Shown: positions 1 through 13,200 of the stretch, piece after piece
Position numbering within the stretch: position 1 is the first letter of the stretch
Layout of the letters: each line of letters begins with the position of its first letter
NCBI GenBank assembly: GCA_020541205.1
Contig: CP048208.1
Coordinates: 1,364,001 to 1,428,000, forward strand
DNA from: Candidatus Hartigia pinicola
Lineage (GTDB): Bacteria; Pseudomonadota; Gammaproteobacteria; Enterobacterales; Enterobacteriaceae
Direction: 5' to 3'
Length of the DNA: 64,000 nucleotides
Made by a program: the position numbers and the translations under genes
The notes under the pieces: model-generated
The model's input: the letters and a program-made list of their open reading frames with translations, nothing else
Told to the model about the DNA's origin: nothing
Database searches by the model: none

Positions 1-262
1 AAATTATTTTTAACTAATGTCTAAAGGCACTTTTTATGATTCATCTAACATTTATATCGATAAAATTCATTCACTTGAACTACATATTCAAGTAACAGGA
101 TCACCTAAAATTTTAAAAGCTCACTGGTTTCAGCATACTCTAATACACTTTTACTGAGCGGTATTCTCAGTGTTGTTCTTTATCAGACAGTAAGGAGAAA
201 TCTATATAAAATTACTATTTACTCGAAGACAATTCATTAAACATACGTAATATATTTTCTCT
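1..262 (+). pseudogene. hflD: hflD remnant (3' part)
   Basis: Remains of the C-terminal part of HflD, a peripheral membrane protein tied to lysogeny control in E. coli and encoded just upstream of purB. Positions 47-112 read NIYIDKIHSLELHIQVTGSP and onward, matching the HflD segment IYVDVISPLGPRIQVTGSP. After a frame change at about 148, LLLSGILSVVLYQ matches HflD LLAGIRAAVLW, followed by a TAA near 240. The frameshift and early stop show it is dead, and the window edge cuts off the rest. The hflD-purB order is the enterobacterial one, which supports the call. Confidence 0.62.
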
Positions 263-272
263 TACTTTTTAA

Positions 273-1661
<1,389 letters not shown>

Positions 1662-1984
1662 TATCTTACTATTATTGAAAACAGCTCATGAAGTCATTTT
1701 TTCTTTTATTATATGAGAACGTGTTCAAATACCAAAAATATTTTAGTTTTTATAGAATAGCTCAGAAAATAGTCTAATAAACAAATCTCTAAATAAGTAG
1801 AAATATGTTCTCTCAATAACTGACCATAAATGTTTACATATAACCTAAAAAAACGTGCAATGTACTAGAATTTATCTCATTTAATCATTTGGACTATAAC
1901 TTAATAACTCGCTATAAAAACTTTTATATTATCACAATAACTTTAACATTATTTCCTATTATACTGCTACAGTATCTATTATTC

Positions 1985-2690
1985 ATCATGAGATTTAATG
2001 ATATGTATCTCTACCGTCCAAGACAATACTTTTCTTTTCCTATTTGTTATTATTCAATCATCTAATTTACAAAACTAGATTATGAGTTGATAGAACCAAC
2101 TAAAGAAAAGAAAACTAATTACTATTTATCTATCGCTGATTCAATATTACTATACTTGATTTTACTTTACCTCACGAAGATAGTGTATCTATCATGACAT
2201 GATAGAATAATGTAAAAATAAATATTCTCATACAAAGATTAACTGCATGCGAAATCTGGCAAAAAGTTCATAATTTTAAATAATGATCCTGATGATTGCA
2301 ATAACTAAACCCAGTCATATTGAAGAAATTCTCATATGAATATAAATTTTAGTGCATAACAAAAATAATCTTCACTCTTAGATTATAAAATTAGAATAAT
2401 ATTTTTATTAATTCATTAAAAATTAATAATCAAAAACTGACTAATTCAATACATTATATTCAACTATATCATTATCAAAACCTGATTAAGTCATAACCGA
2501 CAAAGTGATCAGTAAAGAATTATTAATGCATCAGCTGCATTAAGATAGTAGACTTTATGAAGTTTATACTATTAATGTTATTATAGGTTATTTATGAAAA
2601 AATATTGCAACTTCACAGTAGGGATATGATAATGCTTATTCAAAATCAAACTATAGTTTTGATATAAAAATTTAATATGTAGTTAAACTG
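1985..2690 (+). pseudogene. phoP: phoP response regulator, decayed
   Basis: Ghost of PhoP, the DNA-binding regulator of the Mg2+-sensing PhoPQ system. Segments line up in order but in shifting frames. TKEKKTNYYL (about 2099-2128) matches AKEADYYL. DFTLPHEDSVSI (about 2159-2194) matches DLGLPDEDGLSLI and still carries the phospho-acceptor Asp codon, then runs into TGA TAG. ITKPSHIEEI (about 2301-2330) matches VTKPFHIEEV. YEVYTINVIIGYL (2556-2594) matches the winged-helix segment ESHTIDVLMGRL and ends at TGA. The phoP position directly after purB is the enterobacterial one. The 320 bases between purB and this ghost show nothing recognisable. Confidence 0.8.
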
Positions 2691-2694
2691 AAAC

Positions 2695-4010
2695 TATTAT
2701 TACTAAGAGCTCGTTTTCTATGCCACTTCCGTTATAATATTCGTCCGAAGCATTTCTTTGGTAGATTATCAATGCAAAACTATTTTATTATTTTTAATAA
2801 AATACTTATATCATTTCAAATAGATAAAACAATCTGTTTATATAGCAAAATCCAGTGGATAGATAATAAGGGTAATCTGTATATTACATGTAATGTAACA
2901 ATAAATAATTTATTTTTTATAATCTTTTATACTAACAATCCACAAAGTTTTTGTGATCAACAACATAAATCCGAGACAGAGCATCAAATACGTCAAAACT
3001 CGTTAAACAGAAAGACGTATAAAAAATTATATATTAATATTAGTAACCTTATTATCAAGTAATAAAATACATATCTCAGCCTGAATAGTAAAATTGACTA
3101 TATTGATCATAACAATATTTTTCTAATATATACTATATCTATTCACTAATGTTATAACTCAAAGCGCCCTACTTCACTAACTTTTGTTATTGTTAACACT
3201 TTGTTACAAAAATTTAAAAAAACTCACTGAGTTTAAAAATAATTTAAATATATGAGATTATTGCTAATCTAATCTAGATTTATTCCATATTTTTTACAGT
3301 TTCTATCTACTAAAGTAGGCGTCCAATAGATTTTTAGTTTTTAAAATTAGTAGTATGAAAAAGTAAACGAGAAATAATAAATAAAAATCTTCCGCGTGAA
3401 TTACGTAGTTTAGTTCATAATTTAAATCATCTGTTTACTAATCTAATAAATGTTACAACAAGTATTACATTATGTTTTACACTTAACAGACAGATTGTAG
3501 TACCTCTCACTTTTGAAGAAATAAAATAAGAGTAATTGAACAGCAATCAACAAATAACTAATAATCAAACTAAACTTATTATGATTGAACAAATTGTTTT
3601 TATTTATTAAATAAATGAATTATTATCTACATCTTGCATCTTTTAAAAGCGAAAATAACTAAATATTTCGAGAAAGACCTTCAACACCTATCTTAGTAAA
3701 TAAACTTATCAGTACTTTATATAAAATCTATCAAAATATACAGAATCTCTATGACTATAAAATTTTCCTTGCATTTTTTCATTAAGATAGCCTAATAATT
3801 TTATTGAAATTACAAATAATATAGTCAATACCTGTAAGTATTACTTGAAAATATCTAAAGTAATGGATACTGTTAACTTAATTATTCTATGATCACTATT
3901 GATGATTCAAATCGATCTAAAACAACTTGTAACCTGATCTAACTTGATTTCTACAAAAGATAATTAATAAAAATCATTACACAAATCAAAAATTTGATAT
4001 TTTATCATTG
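2695..4010 (+). pseudogene. phoQ: phoQ sensor kinase, decayed
   Basis: Ghost of PhoQ, the inner-membrane Mg2+/peptide sensor kinase. LRARFL at 2703-2720 equals the start of the first membrane segment. The open stretch 2772-3062 carries SFQIDKT (PhoQ SVSFDKT) and IQWIDNK...IIFYTNN (PhoQ AKWENNK...LIYDENG), so it is a fragment of the periplasmic sensor and not a separate small gene. LPRELRSLVHNLNHL (about 3389-3433) matches the post-HAMP segment TRELTSLVRNLNRL. NYYLHLASFKSE (3618-3653) matches IGYYLHRASMRGG after a frame change. The ATPase domain (about 3700-4010) is barely traceable. The sensor and regulator have decayed together. Confidence 0.75.
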
Positions 4011-5530
4011 TTAAAAGCATCAATAAATATAGTAGTGAATCTGTTAATCACCTTCCGTCAAAAACTAATTAATTAAGATAAGTTATTTGTGATTACAAGT
4101 GTTCTCGACGCTGTATTTGTCATCATATTGAACATACTGTTAATCAAGATATACAGTAGAAAATAATATAGATTATAAAGTAAGTTTTTAGTAACAAAAA
4201 TTTTTAAATAATGATAACATCAATGTTCTATACTTAATTATAAATAATTTTATACGTTATACTTCATATGTTGATATCTCTGAACTACAGATAAAAATTA
4301 ACAATTATATTATTAAGTAAAAAATAGTTTTTAGAGAAATGTCTTTATTTTTTTGATAAAAAAATTAGATAAAAAAGATAGTCAATATTAGTTCAAACTA
4401 TTAATTACTTTTATCATCTCGAATCGGATTTCATTAAAATGAAATTATATAAAATGCTTTCTTAGTCACACATAGATCATTTAATGATCTTTTATTTTAT
4501 AATAGAAATTAATATAGTTTATAGAAATATAATATCTTCATTATTGAAGATGATAATAGTATTTTAATAAAATTATTCTATTAATATATGCTCACTAAAT
4601 ACGCTTAAACTCATGAGTAATTGTATTGATTATTTGATCTCTAAAAACTATTTAAGTATTTTTCTATAAACCTAATGATTTTTTATATATCTTATCAGAA
4701 TAAGGAAAACTTACAATATTAAATCTAGTAAAAATTTTTTTAAAAAATCGCACTTGTTACTTTCTAAGTCAATAGACTACTAATTCTTTTATTAAATTAA
4801 TATATATAATATATTTATATATTGTGCTATAATACTATTCAAAACAGTTATGAGCAATAATATTCCTTATAATTAATTTTCTAAAAGTATAATAATATAT
4901 ATTACTTTTTTTAAACTTTTTGAAAGAACAAGAGTCAGAAAAAAATCAGCTCACCAAAGTGAGTAACTAAATGAGCTCGTGAATTAAAGATCCATATTAG
5001 ATTCAATAAAAACAATAACATTATTTTGTTAACTATTAGCAAACGCGAAAATATTAATTATTAAAAAAGAAGTGATAAATGTAAAATATTTTCAAAATCA
5101 GATAATACATTACTATAAAAACTTTCAGTGTACTTAATGTCAATGTAATCACGACGGATAATATAACGAATAATACAAATACCTATAAGGTTTGTAGTCT
5201 ATAAAAATAATTCACATGCGTGACATTTTATTAGTGAGTTAGTTGTGTATCGTTGAAAATCCTTAGATAACCTGTTTACATGTTCATTATAATCGTTAAG
5301 ATAAAAATAATATACCAGATACTTTTAATCTATTTTATAGATTACATAGTCAAAAAAAAGTTATATTTATTTAGCTCAGGCAAGTTTAAAAAATCAAGAA
5401 GAATTATAAAAAAATCAAAATTCTAACATGCAGTTTATTAAACTGATTATTTATTTTATTAATATCGTATAAAACATTACATAATCTCTAATATAGAAAA
5501 TTAAACATATTGTAATATTAGGAATATAAA
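4010..5530. other. Gene-free stretch, no recognised remnant
   Basis: About 1.5 kb of very AT-rich DNA without a credible open frame, RNA gene or strong hairpin. Given the cydX-like ghost that follows on the same strand, the 3' half could once have been cydB, but I could not align any CydB motif before about 5530. It also contains the junction between the phoQ end and the cyd-tol block, which are not neighbours in E. coli, so a rearrangement or large deletion point should lie here. Confidence 0.5.
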
Positions 5531-5705
5531 TTATCAGTTTTTTATTTATGATTTTCGTCATTATAAGTTATTTTAGTGCTACATTCAGGAACCTACTATT
5601 GTGGATTTTATCTGGGTTAGATAAATAAAAATTTTGAAATATAGGCAGTTTTTGCATTAGCTAAGATGAAGTTGAATGATAAGGATTTACAAAAAATTAA
5701 AATAT
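5530..5705 (+). pseudogene. cydX: Possible cydB 3' end and cydX remnant
   Basis: Weak trace of the cytochrome bd oxidase operon. HYKLF near 5562-5576 resembles the last residues of CydB (W-C-Y-W-K-M-F-G-R). The segment starting near 5597 resembles a mutated cydX start (MWYFAWILG), and AVFALAKMK near 5650-5677 resembles ITALALEHV of the CydX helix. In enterobacteria cydAB-cydX-ybgE lies immediately upstream of ybgC-tolQRAB-pal-cpoB, and that cluster follows here on the same strand; this context raises a poor sequence match to plausible. Confidence 0.35.
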
Positions 5706-6530
5706 TCTTATATAGATCGTATAAATCTACTTGAAGTAGTCTACTAATTTTAGTAGACTTTCACAAGTGCTACTATTTAGGTTGACAGTTATATTGTAAT
5801 ATTAACGATTAATAATTAATCATACAAATACATTCATTAAAGAAAAAAGTAAATCATGTTTTGTGTATCATTAACTAATTTTAAAATTACTTAGAATTTT
5901 AATATTTTTCTATATTTAATATAGTATTTTTATTATGAATAATTTTATTTGATGACAAAGATAAATAGAATTTAAATTTTATTAATACATGAAAATTATT
6001 ATATGTATTATGTTGACATAAGCATAGAGACATTCTCATTAACTATATCATCAAATATTATTTAATATTACATAAGAGTAGTCATGCAATATAATATTAC
6101 ATCAATCATTTATTAACTCTAAAACGTATCACGACTCTTACTACTATTGATGTTAAAATCTTTTTATATTATATAATGCATTGATTAATATATAATATTT
6201 ATTTTTAAAATAAAAATTTTATCAATAGTAATAAAAATTAATTGTACTAATAATTCTTGTATATAGAGTCAATAAAGTATGCGTTTTTACATTAGTTTTG
6301 CTAATTACTAAAATCATTATCTGAAATTGAATATAATATATAAAACTAAGGTACCTCTTTAAATTAATAAAATATTTTATTTTAAATTTGTGTAGAAACG
6401 TAATTTTTAATATTTAATTTTGACTTCATAAATGAATTGAATAATATTTTCATATTTCTCCGATACTGTGTTTTATTGTGAGACTGAAGAAAATCTTTAA
6501 TTAATTTAGATTTGCATAATAGATTCATTA
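5706..6530. other. Gene-free stretch; ybgE position
   Basis: About 0.8 kb with no open frame. The ancestral order would place ybgE here. I see no alignable YbgE segment, no RNA gene and no convincing promoter. Confidence 0.4.
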
Positions 6531-6966
6531 GAATATAATTTATATTATAATTTTCCTTCAAAGTTATTTCACTAATATATTTGTATGTATTATTTATATG
6601 TATTATAACAATATTAATACTTACATTATAGTTTATTATATATTTTATCTTAATGTTTTTTAAAACAAAATAGGACTAAATATTTCTAAAACAAAAGATA
6701 TTAACTTATAAAGTTTATTAAATACAATCTTTAAATTTTTATACGGAATATTTCTACTAATTTTATTACATTTTCTCGTCTAGATTATTTATTAGGAATA
6801 AAGACAAACTCATTAAAATAAAATGTCTCTCTTTAAATTTTTAATAAAATTATTCATTCACAATATGATCTGTTTCGTAAAGCTATACACCCTAAGCATT
6901 TCTGTAAATATCTCAAAAATGAAGCCGACAAGACGCTTTAATTTTATTGTTAAAAAATTTAAATAA
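6530..6966 (+). pseudogene. ybgC: ybgC (Tol-cluster thioesterase), decayed
   Basis: Ghost of YbgC, a hotdog-fold acyl-CoA thioesterase encoded first in the tol-pal cluster. The last 25 codons remain in one frame up to TAA at about 6964-6966: LSISVNISKMKP followed by residues ending IVKKFK, against YbgC VLVVCVDPLKMKP ending SIVAEFKQ. Further upstream TEYFY near 6744 resembles VEYYAP, then LIKIKCLSLNF resembles EITSMRGTSLVF. The start and catalytic hotdog region are not recognisable. Its stop abuts the tolQ ghost, as in E. coli. Confidence 0.68.
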
Positions 6967-7690
6967 TAACTAACATACATATTCTAGATTTATGTTTAAA
7001 AGACAGTTTACTATCTCAGATTATTATATTTATTTTAATCTGTTGTTCTATTTTCATGAGCTCTTCTTGTGCAGAGAAGAAAATTTTAAACATAGCTATG
7101 CATGAAGCAGAAATATTTAAGAATAAGTTTTTTGTCAAATCTTTAGTTATCACACTTATATAAAGACGGTCAATCCCGTAGAATAAAATGTGGTAGTACA
7201 AAACAAATTTTTTGTTCTAGATTTAAAGAATGTATGCGTTTGCATCAAGCGAATATTTATGATGCAGATTTAATCGTGCACAGCACATCTTCTGCAAGAT
7301 ATATATCTATGAACCGTAAACTAGAATCAAGTGAAACCTATATTTCATTTTTTTTGGAAAAGTTGGTGCAATTAATCCATATATTAAATTTACTTGCTAG
7401 CGTTTGTAGACTTGTGCACACATCTATTGTATTCAGATCTATTAACCACGCTACGCTTTAGATGATTATACTCAATATCGCGGAAACGTTAATAGTAATA
7501 ATAATGGATTATACACTTCTATACCAAAAGTTATAAGATTCAATTGCTTTGATTGTAGACTGAATTAATTACAGAAAACGTATATTAATTTTATAGAAAA
7601 GCTTTCTAGGCATTTTATATTGTCTAACATTCTCTAAATAAATAAAAAAGATAAGCGCATAGCGCATAACGCATAACGCATAACGCATAG
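6966..7690 (+). pseudogene. tolQ: tolQ, decayed
   Basis: Ghost of TolQ, the inner-membrane proton-channel subunit of the Tol-Pal envelope system. The start codon reads ATA (6966-6968) before T-N-I-H-ILDL, matching MTDMNILDL. The first membrane helix follows, then EKKILNIAMHEAEIFKNKF (TolQ RTRILNAAAREAEAFEDKF). The open stretch 7234-7461 carries MRLHQAN and ISMNRKLESSETYI, matching VRLHRAN and ISMNRELENLETHI, so it is a fragment of TolQ and not a gene of its own. YINFIEKLSRHFI near 7582 matches the C-terminal YDNFMEEFTAIL. Several frameshifts and the lost start show it is dead. Confidence 0.85.
7656..7690 (+). repeat. Five tandem copies of a 7-base unit
   Basis: The unit CGCATAA (first and last copies CGCATAG) is repeated five times without gaps at 7656-7690. 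It falls at the junction of the tolQ and tolR ghosts, where TolR had its Arg/Gly-rich start. Probably replication-slippage expansion in DNA no longer under selection. Confidence 0.85.
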
Positions 7691-8090
7691 TATTCGTAAA
7701 AATGAACTACAATTCGAAAGTGACTTTATTCCAGTATTGGATATATTATTAGTATTGTTACAAAGTTTTATAACAACAATACCGATATTATTTCAAATAA
7801 TAGAAGTGAATCTTTTAAATACCATAGATACTCTAATAACATGATCAAATGATAATCTACTTATTATTTTAGAAATTACAGATATAAGCAAATATAATAT
7901 GTTAATTCACGCTGAGAATGTACATTTTTTTTCTACCAGAAAAATTTTCTAGAAAAATAAACAAACACAGCTAAAAAACCAGAAAAAACTTTTCTTATTA
8001 GTGATGTAAAATATTTTTTACAATGAAAGTATTAAAGCTTTGAATTTTCAAATCAAACAGGAACAAAATCTATCGGTTTAATGACTCCAC
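7690..8090 (+). pseudogene. tolR: tolR, decayed
   Basis: Ghost of TolR, partner of TolQ in the Tol motor. It is unusually readable: FIPVLDILLVLLQSFI (about 7722-7769) matches NIVPLLDVLLVLLLIFM, including the membrane Asp. IIEVNL matches SVEVDL, SNDNLLIILEI (about 7849-7881) matches SNDNPPVIVEV, and TKSIGLMTP (about 8058-8084) matches VKSVGLMTQP at the C-terminus. In-frame stops and small indels interrupt it, and no start codon is visible. The membrane helix is better preserved than the rest, which suggests inactivation more recent than that of phoPQ. Confidence 0.85.
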
Positions 8091-8109
8091 ATATATAATT
8101 TAAATTAGT

Positions 8110-8620
8110 AACATTTTTTTAAAAAATAATTGTGAGAAAAACAATAGAAAAACAATAGAAAAACAATAGAAAAACAATTTAAAATTTCTTCTTCTAAAGT
8201 CAATTATATTACACGTCTTATCAATTTTTTTGTAGTCATAATTTGGTTCTTTGTGTCCATCGTGAAATCTAATGACGGAAGATACAAAGATCTATTATTA
8301 ATGTGATAATAATTGATTCTTCTGGTATGCTTGAACGATGTGATGATATGCAATAACAAAAAATAAAGCAAAATAAATGATTAAAATTATCAAAAGAGAA
8401 AAACATCAACACACTGCTGAAACGAAAGACAAGAAAATCAAAGAAGAAACATATCTGAATATATTAGTACAAGAGAAAAAACGAGTAATTTTACTAAACA
8501 AGTAAAAGACATACACAAAATAACAAAAGTCTATAAAAAACGAATACTACACAAAAAAAATTAATTATAGAAAAATAATAGAAAAACTGTGTTACAAACT
8601 AAAAAACTAACATTATAACA
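8110..8620 (+). pseudogene. tolA: tolA 5' part, decayed and truncated
   Basis: Ghost of the N-terminal third of TolA, which spans from inner membrane to periplasm. NFFVVIIWFFV near 8224 matches the membrane helix LFAALIWSSF. VIIIDSSGMLERCDDMQ near 8303-8353 matches AVMVDSGAVVEQYKRMQ. A Lys/Glu/Gln-rich stretch (KREK and onward, about 8393-8560) is what remains of the long helical domain. The C-terminal domain that binds colicins and TolB is absent; instead cpoB sequence follows within about 250 bases. Confidence 0.75.
8135..8178 (+). repeat. Four tandem copies of an 11-base unit
   Basis: AGAAAAACAAT is repeated four times exactly (8135-8178), at the position of the tolA start region. Its perfect identity in otherwise scrambled DNA points to a recent slippage expansion. 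The spacing and lack of unique spacers exclude a CRISPR array. Confidence 0.88.
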
Positions 8621-8829
8621 TCTAATCCCGCATTAAAATCAAAAGTTAAATTCTATACAAAGATACTAAGATTAAAACAATAAAAAATATAAATTATAGT
8701 AGCTAGAGAAAAAATAAAATAACTAAAAATGTATCTTCCTCGAAACTGTACTTCAACTATCAAATCCAAAGAGTGTAACTTACCGCTTATTTATTATCAC
8801 TGTATCGCCTGAACTCATAGCATCCACTA

Positions 8830-9211
8830 GTATGGAAAAATATAATTCTATAGTTTCACTTGCAAGAAAAAAAATAAATCAAAATTATAAACAAATGCAG
8901 TAATAGTTGCATTACAGAAATTTATTAAAATCTATCCTAAAGCACATTATCAATAAAATTCTCACTATTAATTAGTGTAACTTAAGTACATTTCAGGTAA
9001 TAAAAATAATGCAACCTTTTTACTTTACAAGTATAGTTCAAAACTCTACTAAACTACAAAAAATACTGAAGTTTTATATACATCACGCTTAAGTATACAA
9101 GATCAAGGACACAAGCATAAAGCTCAAGCTATCTCCTATCAACAAATGTCAAAACAATACCAAGATCATTATATCACAATATTTCAAGAACAAAAACTTA
9201 ACATACTTTAA
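8830..9211 (+). pseudogene. cpoB: cpoB (ybgF) 3' part, decayed
   Basis: Ghost of CpoB, the periplasmic TPR protein coordinating Tol-Pal with peptidoglycan synthesis. KYNSIVSLARKK (8838 onward) matches DYNAAIALVQDK. LQKFIKIYPKAHY near 8918-8956 matches AFQNFIKNYPDSTY, and a later frame carries IQDQGHKHKAQAISYQQ (about 9094-9144) for MQDKGDTAKAKAVYQQ, running open to the native-like end EQKLNIL and TAA at 9209-9211 (CpoB QKRLNAM). The N-terminal coiled coil is missing. Because tolA sequence lies just upstream, tolB and pal have been deleted from between the two. Confidence 0.78.
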
Positions 9212-12200
9212 TTTATCACTTTAATAAGTCATACGCAATATTTCTTAATGACTTCCATAATTCATGTATATTTTAAAAAATCTTATACTATAGTATAGAA
9301 AATAATAATATAATTTTCTATTGAGGTTAATCGAAGTATTTTATTTATAATTTTTTAAATGCCCGTCAACCTAATGATCTTTTATATTTTTCAATAAAAT
9401 TAAATGTATAGTATTATACATATCGAATATTTTTGGTTTAAAACATTTCGTATATTTCAAATAAAGTAATTAAGTATTAATTCATATATTATAAATGCGA
9501 AATCTTTTTTCGGGTATTACCTCAATATATATAAAACTCATGCATCCATTATCTAAACTATAATGTCTAAGATTAACTGAGGTTAAGAAGCTAATTGTGA
9601 ATTTTTGTTAAAACTAAAATAACTAATTATAATCATATATAAAATATATTGTTATATCTATTAATAAAACAAAAGGTTTTAAAGAAAAGTTCATTATTCT
9701 AATAAACCATAAATATAAATATTCTGAATACTATAAGTTAAATATTATCTAGATTAACTTCGCTATATTTAGTGCATTTTTATTTAAACTAAAAATCATT
9801 ATTACCAAATAACATAAAAATACAAAATAAATTTTAAGAAATACGCTAAAATAAGAAAAAATCTGTATTTTTTATTTATTGTTAAAACTTGATTAATTTT
9901 TTAAACATTTTTATTATTTTTTTAAGAAAAACTAATATAATGATAATAAATAAATTTATTGTAAATTTTAAAATTTATTAAATATATTTATAATATTTAT
10001 AGAGCAGTAAATAATTTATTCTCTCATATAAAAGATATCAAAAATATACCTTTTTATTTTATATACATGAAAGTATATTTTCTTTTTAAAATTACTTTTA
10101 TAAATATTAATAAGATAATAAACAATATATAATATTACTATTTACGTACTAAAAGTGATATTGATCATGTATATAATATAGCATTAAGATTAATCATTCT
10201 CATTAGAAGAATAAAATTATTTTATTTTTATAAATAGATAATTTTATACTGAGATGTTCTAACAAATAAAATATTTTAAAGATCAAAATAAGTAATCATT
10301 TATTTATGAATGTATATATAAAAATATGTAAAGAATTGATTATCATATTTTAATTAACATAATTATTTAATTTATAAAACATTTAATTTATAAAAATAAT
10401 TTATTGTATACTAAAGATATAAAATTAAATTATGACATAATGAATCGTCTCTTAAAAACTATTCAGTATTTTATGCAATAATACAATAATCAACTCGAGA
10501 TAGACATATTGAACCGATATTCAAATATCTCTTATAGTTTTTTCCATGCAAGTGATTATTTTTCAAATGTATTAAATGTAGATTAAATAAATTTAAATAT
10601 AAATATATAGGTTTCATGATACGTATATATATAATGATTTCTCTAAGTATCATGATACACATAATTTAATATATTTTACATAAAATGTAATCTACTAATA
10701 TATTTTATGCAGATAAGTGATATATATGTCAACTAAAATTTATTATAGAAATTTTTTCTTTATAATATTATATTTTACGTCAGTGTTTTAATAATTCTAC
10801 TTAGTGATGACGTTCCATTTTAGGAGTGTAATATTTCTTTTACTCAAAGGTGTATTTATATTCAACATACAATAAATACTCAGCGATTTTTATATACTAT
10901 TGATACAATAAAATTTATAGTAATAATTTTACTTTAAAAAAGTATTATACTATAGCTCATTTCTATTACTAAAATTAAAATATGATAAAATAAAATCGCC
11001 TAAGAAGGCGCCTACTATGTTGTGAAAACATAAGTTTTATGTATGATGTGACATAGTTTAGTTCCTACGTTAAATTTACTTTTAGAGGAGTATCAATAAA
11101 TTTCCTGTTAATACATTTCCCTAAAAACTCACAACAAATTTTTTACGTGCTATGATGTTAATACTTAGGTTTTTACTGTATTTTATTTTTTTATTACACT
11201 AACATATATACATTTATTTCTTAACTTTTCTGAACATCACTCATGCATTTACAATAGATTAAAATAATGAAGTTTGAATTTGTCTTCTAAAAGAAGACCT
11301 TAAGATGTAAGTAAAAATCTTTTAAGATATTGATAGATATTAACTATATCGATAAACTTAAAATCATTTAAATTATCCTAGGCGTACTGCACACTAAACT
11401 AGTTATTATATTACTATATTTCAGATCTATAAGCGATTATCAGAAATAAATATTCAATCTCAGAAAACCGAGCATACTTTTAAAAATTTAAAATATCACT
11501 ACTAATACTACCCAAGATTTTTAATCTTTAATATTTGTTTGATAGTATATACAAGATCTATTTAATGAATAAAAGACAGTAATTTTTTTTGATATACTTA
11601 AAAACTAAACGTAATGTTCTTGCACATGCACATTAATTCACAAAATATCATTTTAAAATACTATTTTTAAATAATAAAAATAAATAATATTATTAAAAAT
11701 TCCATATTAGTTTTTAGTTACGCATCTAAATCTTAATAAAAGACTAAGAATTCGCAACGAAAATTAATAAGTTAAAAAATATTTTTAACAAAATCAAATA
11801 AAACAAAGACTAAACTTAATATTTCTCATTTAACTAAATAAAAAACTTAATATATTATTTATCCCTCATATGCAACGTAAAATTTAAAAATATTACTTGA
11901 ATACATGTAACTATATGGTTTTCAATCATAAATATACAAAATATTTTATAGTTACCCTGAATAAAAAACTTTTATGTCAAAACCTTCACGAAAACTAAAC
12001 TAAAAATACATCATACCCTTAAAATTTAGGGTAACTAAAAACTTTAAAATATAGTGAGTATTATAATATTTGAATACATTTATGATAAATTACTAGATTA
12101 ATATACTAAAGTATACTTATACAAAACTTAACCATAATACATCTATTAACTACTATGTAGAACTGAGTTGCTCACTGGCGATTATTCCAGAAACCATAAA

Positions 12201-13200
12201 ATTATAATGCAAGTTCTAATTTAGAATATTTTAAACAATAAAAATCAATTTTATATGTGAATGTATTATAACGATTAGCGTGCAGTTTATCTTATCGTTA
12301 TTTATAATTATACATAAACTTACATTTGTTAGAACATGTATCAATGTTTAAATCATGATTGCAATCATCTATTTAAGAATATCTAGACAGACTATAATAA
12401 CTTAATATGCATTATCTAAATAATATATAAGAAATACATATTGAAACTTATTCCAACTAATAAGCGTCATTGAATATTAAATGGAACGTTTTAAAAAAAC
12501 CCAAATGATATTAAAAAATATCCGGCATTAAGAAATAAAATAAAATTTAAATCCAAAAACTTAGTTAGGGTAATAATAATAAAATTTATCTATTGCTTAA
12601 TAATTTTTATCAATCACTATTCAAAATTAAATTATCAAAATTATTCAAAAAAAGAATTAAATAAAGTTTCATTCATAGTCAAAAATGTATTCACTGTCAA
12701 ATTAGAAATTGTCCGTTCAAACTCAATAAATAACATTATTAAACAAAATATAGCCTTTTACTCAAACTTTCATCATTCCCTAACCTATCCAAGAATAATT
12801 GGTATTTATAATCTTGGTGTTTTACTAATCAACTATCGTGTAAATTATACCAATTAAACTAATAACTGAAATATATGTAAATAATAATTTAACTGATATA
12901 CTTTTTAGCATACAAGATTAGATCTAATTAACTACTATTTAATACATCATTAAGAACTTAGATACTTTTAAGTAAAACTACATATCCAAAGGTAGAAATA
13001 ACTTTTAGCATATATAAAATAAATTATCTATATACAGCGTCAATTAGAGACTGAGGGGTATGTATATATTATTAATAAAATATTTTAATATGAGCGTACA
13101 TTATACATTTAGCGAAATTTTCAAAATAACAATGCTTAATTCATTGAATATTTTAATTTCTTTCATTTTTTATGTATGAATTATCTCAATTATATTCAAT
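9212..13200. other. Gene-free 4 kb, no recognised remnant
   Basis: About 4 kb without a credible gene. The E. coli order would give tRNA-Lys/Val genes and nadA after cpoB, but I found no tRNA cloverleaf and no alignable NadA segment. The junction between the tol block and the pdxY-tyrS block must fall here. The small open frame at 10471-10662 (minus strand) looks like chance in AT-rich DNA. Confidence 0.5.

Noticed and set aside
2772-3062. 96-codon open frame as a separate small gene
   Set aside because: Its middle aligns with the PhoQ periplasmic domain (FDKT, WxxNK, IYxxNG) and lies between other PhoQ pieces on the same strand; it is a pseudogene fragment.
7234-7461. 75-codon open frame as a separate gene
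   Set aside because: It carries RLHQAN and ISMNRKLESSETYI of TolQ and begins in the middle of that protein.
7656-8178. Possible CRISPR array
   Set aside because: Repeat units of 7 and 11 bases are directly adjacent with no spacers, and no cas gene is present.
9212-13200. Search for tRNA-Lys/Val genes expected after cpoB
   Set aside because: No cloverleaf or GTTCRA-type T-loop was found, so they are absent or beyond recognition.
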